A stretch of 64,000 nt of DNA from Isoetes taiwanensis (Eukaryota; Streptophyta; Lycopodiopsida; Isoetales; Isoetaceae): contig JAJEKV010000093.1 of NCBI GenBank assembly GCA_021234155.1, forward strand, positions 930,001-994,000, in the 5' to 3' direction. The position numbers and the translations under genes are program-made. Shown one piece after another: positions 36,664 to 48,985 of this stretch. Positions within the stretch are counted from its first letter, which is position 1. Each line of letters opens with the position of its first letter. Below the pieces are notes generated by a model. It did no database searches. It worked only from the letters and a program-made list of their open reading frames with translations, and was not told the origin of the DNA.

Positions 36664-38025
36664 TTTTTTTTTGAAGAACGTGTTTTACTTCATATTATAC
36701 ACTCAAAATATTACAAAGTACTTCCAGAAGTAAGAAATGTCCCTGAAGCATCAATCACTTTTAGATGATCACTCCATATTGGAATTTTAATACGATCATG
36801 CCAATTGGAGATCTGAAAACAATTATACAACTTCTTACGAATTTCTTGAAGCACCACCTGAGAAGAAATACGCTTATCATAAAAGACCTTTCTTCGACTT
36901 CGCTTCCATACACTCCATATTAGCCAAGACTTTGCCATGTGAAATGCAATCCTTTTAGAAGCGTCCACCAATTGATTTGGATAAATACCCAAAAGAAAGT
37001 CTCCGACTATCCAAAGATACTCCAAAAGAGAATGCGGCCGGGACCTAAGACTACTCACTTCACACACAATATAAACAAAGTGCTCCAATGTTTCAATGCA
37101 CCTCACACATTGGGCAAAAGTGGGCTTACTCCCCGGCTTAAAGCGATGAACCATCTCATTAACTTTCAAAGAGCGATGAATCACACGCCAAAGTAGAACA
37201 TTTACCTTTGGAGGATTATATTTAGACCAAACAAGGTTCCAGATGGATTGCCATTGAGAAGGCAAAGTCTGTAAGTGCCATTTTCGAGAAGGTGATAAAG
37301 TACTTGAGGAGGTAAGCAATCTGTAGCATGAACTTACTAGCTTCTTGCCTTCTTTAATACCTTGAACAAAATTCCAGCATCTCTTATTACCCACCTTCTT
37401 AATTAGAGGAAAAGCACTTGCTACATAAGCCCATATACTGATATCTTTATCCAACAACCCATATGTCTCCTGAAACCATTGCCAAGGAGCAATGTCAATA
37501 CCAAAATACCACTGTTCAATAGAAATAATACCTGCTCTCCTCCACCTCGCTTGGGAATGCGCATGCATAAATTCTACAACTGGGTGTAGTTGTCCATGAG
37601 TATACAAAGGCAGCCACAGAAAGGGGGAAGATGCCTGGAGACAAGCTTCCCAATCAAATGTAATCACAATGCTGGACTACCTTCCAGGCCCGAAGCAACC
37701 CTTTCAGTACTGGAGAGGCATGTGAATAAGCTTTCAATGGATATAACAATGTCCAAGGGAGCTCAATTCTCACACCTCGCTTATGAAAAACCATACACTT
37801 CTTTACTGATTGTTTAAGTAACTTCATACCTGGTGAATCACGAGTATTGCTTTGATATTTTGCAGTTTTGCACCAACAATGACCACCAATTGCAAATAAA
37901 CATCTCATGAGGCATGCAAGAAGTTGGCATAGATCAATGGAACTCATGTTTGTAGTAAAAAGGGAATTGAAAACTACAAATTTGTTCCTATATAACATAC
38001 TTACCTTTTTCTTTTTGGGGGGCAA
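36664..38025 (-). mobile_element. LINE-C: 5'-truncated L1-type LINE, 3' end with zf-RVT and A-tail
   Basis: Minus-strand LINE remnant. A 318-codon frame (37667-36711) contains the reverse-transcriptase zinc-binding domain: IWNLVWSKYNPPKVNVLLWR, then CVRC and HFVYIVC spaced as in zf-RVT (about residues 143-215). An upstream frame (38025-37654) carries the preceding region and joins through a one-base frameshift at about 37665. A run of ten or eleven T on the plus strand at about 36664-36674 is the genomic A-tail, 37 nt or so after the stop. The RT core itself is absent. Clade differs from LINE-A/B. Confidence 0.8.
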
Positions 38026-38645
38026 GATGTTTAGATTTTATTAATAAGAAAACCAGTACAAGACCTTGTGACCTTATTTCAGGCTCCACAATAGGCCAGA
38101 TAGGAAGAATTCATATGCCCATGGTCGCCAGATGGGAAGTATTTACAAAGAAAACCCCGTAACAACTATGATGATATTGGTTAGGATACAAAGAGATCCA
38201 TTACTCCGTTGGAAGCCCTGCTCAACTTCTTCCCTCCAAGAGCAAGTACTATAGGGACCTCTAACAAATTCCTGTGGAGTACTAGAGAAAGTGGTCGCCC
38301 TCTTCCTGCTCTAGGCTGTACTACAGGAGCAAGATTCCTCAGTTTCCTGAAACCTTTCGCATCTGCTCCAATACCATATAGTTGTTGTCGTCCTTAAGAC
38401 CAGATCAAGACTTAAAGCCCATAGCTCAAGATTAGCGGCCAAATCTGATAAACCCTATTCCATTAGCATCAAGAGCAAGACTCCCTGTTAATTCTGAGAC
38501 AAGAATCACCTATGCCCCAGCCCCGAAAGATGCAAGCGTAGAGGGGCAGACGGCATGCTTCATCCCTGCGCATTAACTTGGCCAGAGATCCAAGCAGTTT
38601 TAAGGTACTATAAGGAGTTCGCGCCTCCATTTCTTCCCCCGAAAA
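38026..38645. other. Possible second minus-strand retroelement 3' end; no gene
   Basis: The minus strand reads CTTATTAATAAAATC then an A-rich CAAAAAGAAAAAGG at 38000-38050, resembling a polyadenylated retroelement end placed against LINE-C. The remainder to 38645 has only short frames. Confidence 0.3.
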
Positions 38646-38770
38646 TGGTGAAGATCAGGCTTCCCCAAAGGGTGGTCTACCTGCTCAATCACACCGCTTC
38701 TACCCTTACATGGGTTCTTGAATCACTAGAGCTCTACGCAGCAATGAGACACCTAGGTCTCCCGTCCTGA
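38646..38770 (+). other. Short frame repeated at the start of D1 and D2, unrecognised
   Basis: Both units open with a frame encoding RLPQRVVYLLNHTASTLTWV or its near twin (41590-41714), ending HLGLPS and a stop. Conservation follows from the duplication and is not evidence of selection. Family unknown. Confidence 0.25.
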
Positions 38771-39009
38771 AATGCCTGCTTAGAAGTCTTGAATCAATGA
38801 CAATAGAATAGGCCTGTCACAGTTTTGGACGCCAAGGTTCCCCAGCCAGGAAGGGCGGAGCAAAAAGCACAATGAGTAAACAACAGCATACTAACCAGGA
38901 AAGCACTACTGCCCTTCAGAAAGTATATTTGTTTACAATCCTAGTGGAAAATGGATGAGGCAAGGCAAGCAACACAGAAGCCAGTGAAAAGGGTGCAGAC
39001 CAAGATCAT

Positions 39010-39330
39010 TTAACGAAAAACTCGGGCTGGGCCCAACCTACAGTGAGTGCAGGTCTTGAGAACCGCAATGAGTGCAGCAGCACATGCCGGAGTGCTATCC
39101 ATTCCGTTGCTGATTCCATCTAGCTGAAATACATGCCAAGAAAACTCATCTAACTTACCAGTAAAACCTCTGGACAAAGTCACGAAGCATTTGTGCTCTG
39201 CCATTCTCCAAACGAAACAGGAACTCTGATGCTCAGCTGCAATACCAAGAACCGGTGACCCCAGCCGCTTCTGCTTTGGGAATGGCAGTGGTGCAGAGCC
39301 CTGCACCCTTCTGGCGTCCAAACTTTGCCT
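39010..39330 (-). other. Minus-strand open stretch in D1, unrecognised
   Basis: Frame of 103 codons including GSPVLGIAAEHQSSCFVWRM and KCFVTLSRGFTGKLDEFSWH. The matching stretch in D2 is 42067-42342, with a changed end. It looks protein-like, but I cannot name it. Confidence 0.3.
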
Positions 39331-39429
39331 GAGCCTGCAAGAAACGGGCGCGGCCTAAGCCACCGCCCTAGCCGCCATAGCCGTTCTCCCGCCTAGCCGT
39401 TCCCCTAGCCGAATATACTTAGCTTAATG

Positions 39430-39905
39430 CACTACAGAATTACTTTTTATGATCTCGAAACAGCAAACCTTGAAGCTAAATTTACAGCCTAATGGCTTCC
39501 TCAATATAAAAGTCATGGACTGGAACTCTTTGCAACTTTCCAAATTGTTAAAATCGAAGTTGAAATACCTCATGTTTGTACCAATGCAGTTGAACAGAAG
39601 TAGAAATACAAAGGGTGCTTAATCTGGTAGGAGTTCAGGCCTATAGATCAGGCTAAGTCCCGAAACCTGATTCTGCAGAATTGCTTTATGATCTTCAAAG
39701 AGCAACCTTTGAAGCTAAATTTACAGCCTAATAGCTTCCTCAACATAAAATCATGGACTGAAACTCTTTGCAACTTTTCAAATTGTTACAATAGAAGTTG
39801 AAATACCTCATGTTCGTACCAATGCAGTTGAACAGAAGTAGAAATACAAAGGGTAGTTAATCTGGCAGGAGTTCAGGCCTACAGATCGAGCTAAGTCCGA
39901 AACCT
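39430..39905. repeat. 238-bp tandem pair inside D1
   Basis: Two successive units share GAAGCTAAATTTACAGCCTA, GAAGTTGAAATACCTCATGT and GAGTTCAGGCCTA. The same pair is present in D2 at about 42370-42850, so it predates the segmental duplication. Confidence 0.85.
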
Positions 39906-40140
39906 GAGTAGAATATAACCAGGAAGAATTCAAAGCTGCAGAGATAACTATAACATCTTAGGATAATCTGTTGAGAATTGCATAATACTCTAGGATTTTC
40001 TCTTCCCTCTTTGCTCCTTCTTCTTTGATGCTGTGCTTCTTCCTTTTTTGCAAGTGTAGGGCAAGGTCTGGCTATGGTGGTCGCTGGGAAAGGCCGGTCT
40101 ATTTCATTGCACTCCTGCAAAAAAACTCTCGAAACGAACT
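39857..40140 (-). other. Minus-strand exon-like stretch in D1, unrecognised
   Basis: After an acceptor-like TTTTTTTGCAG, the frame reads ECNEIDRPFPATTIARPCPT followed by KKEEAQHQRRRSKEGRE. The same stretch occurs in D2 (42842-43100). Strongly basic; family unknown, and no continuous gene can be built around it. Confidence 0.25.
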
Positions 40141-40345
40141 GAAGTAGGTCGATTTGTCTATGAAATGGCCGAGCTGATGATTGAAAGTGTCGGAATACAG
40201 TCCAGGAAGTGCCGAATCGCCAAGAACAGCCACCGCCCTGAATTGATCTGAAGTAGGTCGATTTCTCTATGAAATGGCGGAGCTAATAACTGAAAGTATC
40301 GGAATACAGCCCAAGAAGTGCCGAATCGCCAAGAACAGCCACTGC
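40141..40345. repeat. 110-bp tandem pair inside D1
   Basis: GAAGTAGGTCGATTTNTCTA to AAGTGCCGAATCGCCAAGAA occurs at 40141 and again at 40251. D2 carries the same pair at about 43091 and 43200. Confidence 0.85.
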
Positions 40346-40536
40346 CAGGCCAAATCAGATGAGAAGCGAGATCTCAACCCTGGTACCAGAGAAACGCCCT
40401 GGGCCTCGGTCCTATACCTCCGAAAAAAAAATCGGCCAGGGCATGCGCATTATAGCCCTACTTTTTTTTTTTAACGAGGCTTGCATGTTTAGGAAGGATG
40501 AAAATCAACAGAGGTACCATGACCTCACGATTTCTT

Positions 40537-40690
40537 TTCCCTAATAAACATCAACGGTTAAAAATTGATGCACTCTAGAAATACTATTTAGTATCCGCAC
40601 CGGAATACAACAACAAAATCATAGAAAAACCATATAGAAAAGCGTATAAAACATCAAAAGGTAACCCCCTGTTATTTTGCTATATATTGA
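40537..40690 (-). repeat. R2 dispersed repeat, copy 3 (within D1)
   Basis: Reverse complement contains AACAGGGGGTTACC, TTTTATACGCTTTTC and GTATTTCTAGAGTGCATC in R2 order. Duplicated as copy 4 in D2. Confidence 0.75.
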
Positions 40691-40847
40691 ATTTGACTTT
40701 GTAAAATGTGATCCGATTGTAAATTTTGATTGGTTGAACAACACAATTCAAAATTGTAACTTTTGATTAGGTGAGGAAACTACAAGAAATCTTTCAGTAG
40801 GAGGAAAAAGGTTTTTCCAACGCTAGTTGGACTTTGCTACCTTATTT

Positions 40848-41235
40848 AATCATTGATTTTGTCTTTCCAATTATGACTTGCTCATTGTAGATGATTGCCA
40901 AGTAACTGGGAAACCCCACTCTAGAATTTAATTATTGAATCATTGACCTTGTCTCGTCAATTATGACTTGGTTTACCATTACATGACCGCAAAATATCTC
41001 GGTAACCCCACCTTGGCTTTGGCTGGCACCTTATTTATGATTGGATAAAGTATTTTACATGTTCGAGAAACCCCACCCTAGACTTTAATTAACAATCATC
41101 AAGTGTTTTGTGCTTAAAATACCTTATTTAATCATTTACTTTGTCTTGTCAATCATGACTTGGTTATTATTTTATGATTGCTAAGTCATGCTTGAGAAAG
41201 CTCACCCTAGACTGTCTAACAACCATCAAATGTTC
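40848..41235. repeat. AT-rich array of about 85-bp degenerate units in D1
   Basis: Four or more units built on CCTTATTTAATCATT, TTGTC(T/G)(T/C)GTCAAT(T/C)ATGACTTG, ATGATTGC(T/C)AAGTNA and GAAACCCCACCCTAGA. D2 has the same array at about 43790-44200 with indels. Confidence 0.75.
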
Positions 41236-41515
41236 CCCGCATAGAATATATTTTTTTGTTTTTTGTAAATGTAGCCGGATTAGGTGGTAGACTGGACTAG
41301 ATCCTGCAAGAAATCTACCATTTATGCTTAAAAAATTTCCTGAACCAAGACTAGCACCCATTGCTCCATAATTGAATTGAATTGACGACCAATTGGTCTA
41401 TGGTACCAATCGGCCTATGGGACCCAAATGTAGTTGCCACGATCATTTCAAATGGGATGGGTGACATTTTTTTCTCAACATCCCATTATAAATTGCAAAG
41501 CTGCAAGATAGTAAC

Positions 41516-41585
<70 letters not shown>
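41516..41585 (+). repeat. (CTAT)n(CTTT)n microsatellite at the D1/D2 junction
   Basis: About twelve CTAT units followed by about five CTTT/CTTC units, directly before unit D2. The equivalent at the end of D2 has about 46 CTAT units. Confidence 0.95.
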
Positions 41586-43479
41586 ATTTTGGTGAAGGTC
41601 AGGCCTCCCCAAAGGGTGGTCTACCTGCTCAATCACACCGCTTCTACCCTTACATGGGTTCTTGAATCACTAGAGCTCTACGCAGCAATGAGACACCTAG
41701 GTCTCCCGTCCTGAAATGCCTGCTTAGAAGTCTTGAATCAATGACAATAGAATAGGCCATCACGCTTTGGGCCCAAGGTTCCCCGGCCGTGAAGGGCGAG
41801 CAAAAGCACAATGAGTAAACAACAAAGATACTAACCCGTGAAAGCACTCACGCCCTTCCGAAAGTATATTTGTTTACAATCCTAGTGGAAAATGGATGAG
41901 GCAAGGCAAGCAACACGTAAGCCGCTGAAAAGGGTGCGCACCAAGATCATTTAACGAAAAACCCGGGTTGGGCCCAACTCGCAGTGGAGTGCGCAGTCTT
42001 GAGAACCGCAATGAGTGCGCAAAGACATGCCCGAAAGCTATCCATTCCGTTCCGCGATTCCTCTCGCTATTCCAATAGCTGAAATACATGCCAAGAAAAC
42101 TCATCTAATTTACCAGTAGAACCTCTGGACAAAGTCACGAAGCATTTGTGCTCTGCCATTCTCCAAACGAAACAGGAACTCTGATGCTCAGCTGCAATAC
42201 CAAGAACCGGTGACCCCAAAAAAGCCGCTTTGGGAATGGCAAGCAGGTGCAGAGCCCCCGCACCTTTCTCGGCGGCCCAACCTTTGCCTCGAGCCTCAAA
42301 AGAAATCGGGCGCGGCCTAAGCCGCCATAGCCATTCTCCCACCTAGCCATTCCCCTAGCCCAACATACTTAGCTTAATGCACTACAGAATTACTTTTTAT
42401 GATCTCAAAACAGTAAACCTTGAAGCTAAATTTACAGCCTAATGGCTTCCTCAATATAAAAGTCATGGACTGGAACTCTTTGCAACTTTCCAAATTGTTA
42501 AAATCGAAGTTGAAATACCTCATGTTTTTGTACCAATGCAGTTGAACAGAAGTAGAAATACAAAGGGTGCTTAATCTGGCAGGAGTTCAGGCCTATAGAT
42601 CAGGCTAAGTCCCGAAACCTAATTCTGCAGAATTGCTTTATGATCTTCAAAGAGCAACCTTTGAAGCTAAATTTATAGCCTAATAGCTTCCTCAACATAA
42701 AATCATGGACTGAAACTCTTTGCAACTTTTCAAATTGTTACAATAGAAGTTGAAATACCTCATGTTGTACCAGTGCAGTTGAACAGAAGTAGAAATACAA
42801 AGGGTGGTTAATCTGGCAGGAGTTCAGGCCTACAGATCGAGCTAAGTCCGAAACCTCAGTAGAAATATAAGCAGGAAGAATTCAAAGCTGCAGAGATAAC
42901 TATAACATCTTAGGATAATCTGTTGAGAATTGCCTAATACTCTAGGAGTTTCTCTTCCCTCTTTGCTCCTTCTTCTTTGATGCTGTGCTTCTTCCTTTTT
43001 TGCAAGTGTAGGGCAAGGTCTGGCTATGGTGGTCGCTGGAAAAGGCCGGTCTATTTCATTGCACTCCTGCAAAAAAACTCTCGAAACGAACTGAAGTAGG
43101 TCGATTTGTCTATGAAATGGCCGAAATATGGATGAAAAGTGTCTAATACTGATCCGAAGTGCCGAATCGCCAAGAACAGCCCACCGCCTCAATTGACTGA
43201 AGTAGGTCGATTTCTCTATGAAATGGCGGAGCTAATAACTGAAAGTATCGGAATACAACCCAAGAAGTGCCGAATCGCCAAGAACAGCCACTGCCAGGCC
43301 AAATCAGATGAGAAGCGAGATCTAAATCCTCGGACCAGAGAAACGCCCTGGGCCTCGGTCCTATACCTCCAAAAAAAAAAAAAATCGGCCAGGGCATGCG
43401 CATTATAGCCCTAATTGTTTTTGTAACGAGGCTTGCATGTTTAGGAAGGATGAAAATCAACAGAGAAACCATGATCTCA

Positions 43480-43632
43480 CGATTTCTTTTCCCTAATAAA
43501 CATCAACGGTTAAAAATTGATGCACTCTAGAAATACTATTTAGTATCCGCACCGGAATACAACAACAAAATCATAGAAAAACGATATAGAAAAACGTATA
43601 AAACATCAAAAGGTAACCCCCTGTTATTATGC
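43480..43632 (-). repeat. R2 dispersed repeat, copy 4 (within D2)
   Basis: Duplicate of the copy at 40537-40690, differing at a few positions. Confidence 0.75.
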
Positions 43633-44480
43633 TACATATTGAATTTGACTTTGTAAAATGTGATCCGATTGTAAATTTTGATTGGTTGAACAACACAATT
43701 CAAAATTGTAACTTTTGATTAGGTGAGGAAACTACAAGAAATTTTTCAGTAGGAGGAAAAAGGTTTTTCCAACGCTAGTTGGACTTTGCTACCTTATTTA
43801 ATCATTGATTTTGTCTTTCCAATTATGACTTGCTCATTGTAGATGATTGCCAAGTAACTGGGAAACCCCACCCTAGAATTTAATTATTGAATCATTGACC
43901 TTGTCTCGTCAATTATGACTTGGTTTACCATTATATGACCGCAAAATATCTCGGTAACCCCACCTTGGCTTTGGTTGGCACCTTATTTAATCAATTACCT
44001 TGTCTTGTCAATTCTTATATGATTGGATAAAGTATTTTACATGTTCGAGAAACCCCACCCTAGACTTTAATTAACAATCATCAAGTGTTTTGTGCTTAAA
44101 ATACCTTATTTAATCATTTACTTTGTTGGTTATTATTTTATGATTGCTAAGTCATGCTTGAGAAAGCTCACCCTAGACTATCTAACAACCATCAAGTGTT
44201 CCCCGCGTAGAATATATTTTTTGTTTTTTGTAAATGTAGCCGGACTAGGTGGTAGGCTGGACTAGATCCTGCAAGAAATCTACCATTTATGCTTAAAAAA
44301 TTTCCCGAACCAAGACTAGCACCCATTGCTCCATAATTGAATTGAATTGATGACCAATTGGTCTATGGGAACAATTGGCCTATGGGACCCAAATGTAGTT
44401 GCCACGATCATTTCAGATGGGATGGGTGACATTTTTTTCTCAACATCCCATTATAAATTGCAAAGCTGCAAGATAGTAGC

Positions 44481-44672
<192 letters not shown>

Positions 44673-44684
44673 GAGTTCCTCTTT

Positions 44685-44762
44685 GTCTTGGTGTAATGGA
44701 TATCTCATTGTGTAGTAATCGGCTCCGATGTGATACTCTTCAGATTGGTGTAATGGATATCT
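44685..44762. repeat. 27-bp direct repeat
   Basis: TTGGTGTAATGGATATCTCA followed by TTGTGTA occurs twice, about 47 bp apart. Confidence 0.75.
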
Positions 44763-44929
44763 CATTGTGTATCAATCGACTTTCGAATTTGGAAAGAAAA
44801 TGATCTCCGTGATCTATTGGTTCATGGAAAAGAAGAAACCTTACCTCCCAGGTTTGGCATTCAGGTCTCCTGATCTAGGTTCTTTCCTAAGAAACATCTT
44901 GTAAGATCGCGTCTCGCGCCTGATCCAAA

Positions 44930-45815
44930 TAAACATAGACGAGATACTTGGCAAGGCCGAGTTGGTAGAATCCATCTATGACGCTATGGAGACTAATGAA
45001 AATCAGTACAAGGGCTACTCACTTTTTGGCAAGAGCGAGATGCTGAAAAAAGTTGGTCTCATTCGCCCAGAGTGAAACCCACAAGATCACTCGCTACCTT
45101 TACATGACCGTGAGAGCAAAGGCAAATTGTTTGACAAAGAAACGAATCGATAGGCTACATTGCGCTGGATGATTCTGAGGCAACGATGCGTAACATAGCA
45201 GTTGGTATTCGGGGCACAATCACCCCAACCGAGTGGTGGAAGGACATTAAGGCAAAGATGACACAATTTTCATGTGTCAACGAAAAGTGCGGGGTGCACT
45301 CGTGGATTCAATAGCTTGTATTCATCAAACGATAAAGAAAACCCGCTTGGGGATAAATCCCTCGGTCGTCGGTAATCGAGGAGCTTTCTCATTAATTCCA
45401 CTTCCAAAGAGAAAAAGGTGAAAATCACAATAGCGGGGCACGCCTTAGGTGGTGCTCTTGCCGGGCTGCCTCGTGACATTGGGACCAATTTTGCAGCGCA
45501 AAGACGACATCCCAGTGAGTGCCTTCACATTCGGATCACCCAGAGTTGGCGGCATTTAATCATTCAAACAGATCGCCGAGAAGCATGCCGGCATACTTCG
45601 GATTGAGAACGGGGATCCGGTTCCACGCCTTCCACCAACCTTCCCAATTGATGGGTATCGGTATGTTGCCATTGGTACTCTTGATATCGGTGGATTGGGC
45701 AAAATCACAAAGCATGTGAAGGCTCTTGGTGCCACTATGTTAAGAAATAAGCATGATCTTGAGCTTTCGATGCATGGAATCTCACTAGAAGCGTGGGCTG
45801 GTGCAATTAAATGAC
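44930..45815 (+). pseudogene. Class-3 lipase (DAD1/phospholipase A1-like) pseudogene
   Basis: Plant class-3 lipases of this kind release fatty acids from glycerolipids. Recognisable pieces in shifting frames are YIALDDSEATMRNIAVGIRG and TITPTEWWKD (the oxyanion RGT block, about 45150-45245), KITIAGHALGGALAGL (nucleophile elbow, about 45421-45470), AFTFGSPRVGG-like sequence near 45515-45555, RIENGDPVPRLPPTFPIDGY (the Asp region) and DLELSMHGISLEAW (the His region, about 45755-45795). The elbow should be GHSLGG; here the Ser codon is GCC Ala at 45442-45444, so the nucleophile is lost as well as the frame. At least three frameshifts. It ends just before the A duplication begins. Confidence 0.8.
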
Positions 45816-46045
45816 GAATTGGAGGAGATGGGTAAGATATCGAAATCTTTGTCCAGGAAAAATCTATGCAACGAACTAATAGAAGGTGGCGCCAAGAAGC
45901 CAGTGATCAATTGGAGTCCATCGAGAGTTTGTTCAAGCATGAAGACGGGGATGAGGATTTAAAGTCTTTCCATCGCCACCTCCTTGAGTGTGCTTTATGT
46001 TCGCCGTAGGCGACCGAAGTCTACATCCCGCTTCTCGAGACTATG

Positions 46046-47120
46046 TATTGCTGAATAAGTGGCACGATTCCCTCGACTCAACATATCATGTCCCTCAACA
46101 ATGGTGGGTTCATTGTAAAAGGATGTGCGCTAGATACAAAAAACAATAAATGGCTCCCCGCTTCTCCGTGCCAAACGATAACCCCATTCCCTCTAATCCG
46201 AGTTTAACTAGAGATTGGTAATTTTAAGAAATAAAGAAGCCCATGCTCTTCTACATCACTTGTAATTGCTAATAAAGGCCTCTCATTGGTTTTGCAACAT
46301 TATTACAAAGGTTTTTCCCCTTAAACCTATAAAAGTGGGGTTTTTTAACCCTGGTAATAATGATCGATAGCAAACCATTGACTCGTTGTATTTGCCAGTT
46401 TCAAAATCAAATCTAAGCGTGTTTTGTATCTTTAACTTACATTGTATGATAAGTTTCTGCTTGCCAATCTCTTGTTCCTAAACTTTTTCGTTCTAATAGG
46501 TTTTATAAGGCAATGCATCAACTCGTTTTGGCTTGTGCAGACTGTATAATCTAGAAACATTACAACGTTTAATCTAGGCCTAGAACATACCAAATTTTCC
46601 TCTTCCCTAACCGTAGGTGTTGGTGAATGTGTGGCAAGATTCCCTCAAACCAATATATAATGTTCCTTCTAACATGCAATTAGACACAACAACAGGCAAA
46701 TGGCTCCCCTGTGTCTCTAGGCCAAAAGAAAACCTCGTTCCCTCTAATCCGGAGTATAACTAGTTCATAATTTTAAGAAATGAAAACTAATGAATAATTT
46801 TAAGAAATGTAAAAGCACATGCTCGTCTTGCATGATTTGTAATCGTCAATAAAGGCCTCTCATTAGTTATGTGGCATTATTACAAAGGTTTTTCCCTTTA
46901 TACCTGCAAAGATGGGGTTTTTTTAACCCTGGTAATAATGGTCTATCAGCAAATCATTGACTGACCATATATGCCAGTTTTAGAATCAATTCTAAGCATG
47001 TTTTGCATCTTTAACTTACATTGCATGATAAGTTTTTGGTTGCCAATCTCTTGTTCCCAATTACTTGCATTCTAATAGGTTGTACAAGTCAATGCCCCAA
47101 ATAGTTTTGGCTTGCGCAGA
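46046..47120. repeat. Diverged 0.5-kb direct repeat inside copy A
   Basis: 46046-46565 and about 46615-47120 are diverged copies sharing CAATAAAGGCCTCTCATT, TTAACCCTGGTAATAATG, ATCTTTAACTTACATTG and TTGCCAATCTCTTGTTCC. Copy B has the same pair at 53498-54010 and 54060-54540, so this repeat is older than the A/B duplication. Confidence 0.8.
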
Positions 47121-47667
47121 GGCTCGGAGGCCATGACTTTTTGTAGGGAGGTCGAATGAAGGCAACTTTTGTCCATTGCATAGAGGATTGAATTAGCTAA
47201 AACCTCCTAAAAGCCCCATCAGGAGATGCACTGGGTGAAAGATTTTTAGGGCGTCAAAAAAGTGGTGCCAGCATACAAAAATGGATTTAGATTACACCTT
47301 TTTTTTAAAGGGCGATTTGACATTTATTTGGGTGTGCGCTCCTCTTTATGTCTTTTTGTGTTATGGAGCTCTCCAGCTGCTATAGCCGTCGGACTTAGAG
47401 CTCGAGCTCCTTCCGCAATAGCCGATTACCTCCGTGCCTTGCCATAGTTGGACGCCGACCTAGCCCTTCCTTGACATCTATCATCTTGTAAGCCATGCCT
47501 CGCACCAAACAAACTTAGAGCTATAAGAATCTTACGGTGGCCGCAGATTTATGCTGAGTTAGGTTCCAGCTAGCCGGCGAACCGCAGACGCTTGACCTCC
47601 CCATTGATCAGCTGGCCCATACGTTACCCCATCTTCCATCTTACTCAACAGTTAAAGCTATACCCTT
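47121..47667. other. Non-coding stretch of copy A
   Basis: A short frame at 47262-47447 is repeated in B at 54678-54863 but shows no recognisable content. Nothing else supported. Confidence 0.4.
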
Positions 47668-48212
47668 GTGGAGCAACCTGACCAAGTTTTGACTCTTATT
47701 AAGTATTATCCTCCTCAATTGAAGATCGTGGGTGTAGCTGAGCTTATAAGGATGGAAGCACAACGAACCATGCAGCTAGCAGTTGCTGCAGATGCCCAAG
47801 AGTTAGCAAAGGATAACCCTGAGGATACGGGTATTCAGTATCTTTATTTAAGTTATGGGGACTACATCTTGGAAGGACCTACTTTTTTCATACCTTTGTA
47901 CTCATACGATGAGATCAATCAGAAGTTTGTATGGGAGGACACCACACCTACCTCACTTCCGACCTTCGACAGGCCATCGAGCAGGAGATGGTGACCCATC
48001 TAGATAGACACAAAGCTGAGATGGACAAGAATTAACGCTCGCCTAGCACGAAAGAAGGTCATGCCCGCCAGATCGAATGGAGGGTCAATCGTAATCCCGA
48101 CCTGCCACCCTGGCCCCTGGGAAGAGAAGGCGTAAGTATATCGTACGCAAGCTCGGGAACGACTACAAGGTGCACCTTCAAGCTGTGGGCGGAGTGAGTA
48201 AGGCAACATCAT
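47668..48212 (+). other. Unrecognised protein-like frame, copy A
   Basis: From MEQPDQVLTLIKYYPPQLKI through EAQRTMQLAVAADAQELAKD and YILEGPTFFIPLYSYDEINQ, then after a shift LRQAIEQEM and a basic [15 protein letters not shown]. Acidic, helical start and basic end. It might be a gag-like or host-gene exon, but I do not recognise it. Copy B (55084-55552) has different frameshifts, so neither copy is intact. Confidence 0.35.
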
Positions 48213-48276
48213 CGGACCGCGACAGATCGAAGTTTGAGTTGCCCTCCGCCCCCTCTGTTCGCCATATCTCGCGCGG

Positions 48277-48562
48277 AGGCCAAAACCGTGAGCCTTTGTG
48301 GAGATCCGTAAGTTTTAGAAGGCCATTGAACTTCGATAGGAAAGTTGCATTTTCAACTAGTCCAGAAATTGCTCAGGAGCTTAGGACTGACCTTCGATTC
48401 CAGACTTATGCCATGCTTGTCTTGCAAGAGGCAACCGAGGACTATATGGTGGTTCTCTTTGAAGATGCCAATCTTTGTGCTATTCATGCGAAGCGTGTTA
48501 CCATTATGCCAAAGGACTTGCATCTGGCATGGAGGATTAGAGGGAATAAAAGTCGCATTTAA
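48277..48562 (+). pseudogene. Histone H3 pseudogene, copy A
   Basis: Corresponds to about residues 49-135 of histone H3. Readable pieces are EIRKF, a TAG where H3 has Gln, KAIEL, then [20 protein letters not shown] and [19 protein letters not shown] ending RIRGNKSRI and a stop. H3 in this region has REIAQDFKTDLRFQ and [20 protein letters not shown]. Small deletions relative to copy B disrupt the LVREIAQ start. The N-terminal tail is missing. Intronless and degenerate, so a pseudogene. The sequence follows canonical H3 rather than centromeric H3. Confidence 0.85.
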
Positions 48563-48779
48563 TTAAAGTGGGTCAGATCTTGACATTTGGGCCTCATGCA
48601 AGAAAATTAAACTCATACAGAAAAAAACATTTTGCTGATTGAATTCACGTCATAGAATAACAACTAGCTCACTTGCATTTCTCATAAAATTTACAACCCA
48701 CCAGTTGAAAAATTTCTCAAGAATTTCAAGCACAATACACAAATAATCTTATCTTGCTTCATAGAATGCTCCAGGATTT

Positions 48780-48985
48780 TTGGGGAAGGGCAAAAGGGAG
48801 TGGAAGGGCCGAAGGGGCAAAGGGAAAGGGGTATGGGTAGGGGCAAAAGGGAGAGGTATGGGAGGGGCAAAAAGGCAAATATGGCATGGGGGGGGGGCAA
48901 AAGGGGGGGAGGGGGGGGGATGGGCAAAGTGGCTAGTAGCAAAAGGGCAAAGGGGGGAGGGGAAGGGGTAGAGGCAAAGGGGCAA
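48780..48985 (+). repeat. G-rich minisatellite, copy A
   Basis: Irregular GGGGCAAAAGGG(A/G) units over about 200 bp, with purine strand asymmetry and several G-runs of four or more. Copy B has the equivalent at 56199-56430. Gly/Lys-rich and Pro/Leu-rich frames across it are artefacts. Confidence 0.85.

Larger units (their letters stand above)
38646..41589. repeat. Tandem segmental duplication, unit D1 (2944 bp)
   Basis: Unit D1 starts TGGTGAAGATCAGGCTTCCC and ends in a CTAT/CTTT microsatellite (41516-41585). The next unit, D2, begins the same way at 41590, giving a 2944-bp period. Identity is near-complete over long stretches, with difference clusters at CG-rich spots. Inside are a 238-bp tandem pair (about 39430-39905), a 110-bp tandem pair (about 40141-40345), an R2 copy and an AT-rich array of about 85-bp units. 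Confidence 0.9.
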
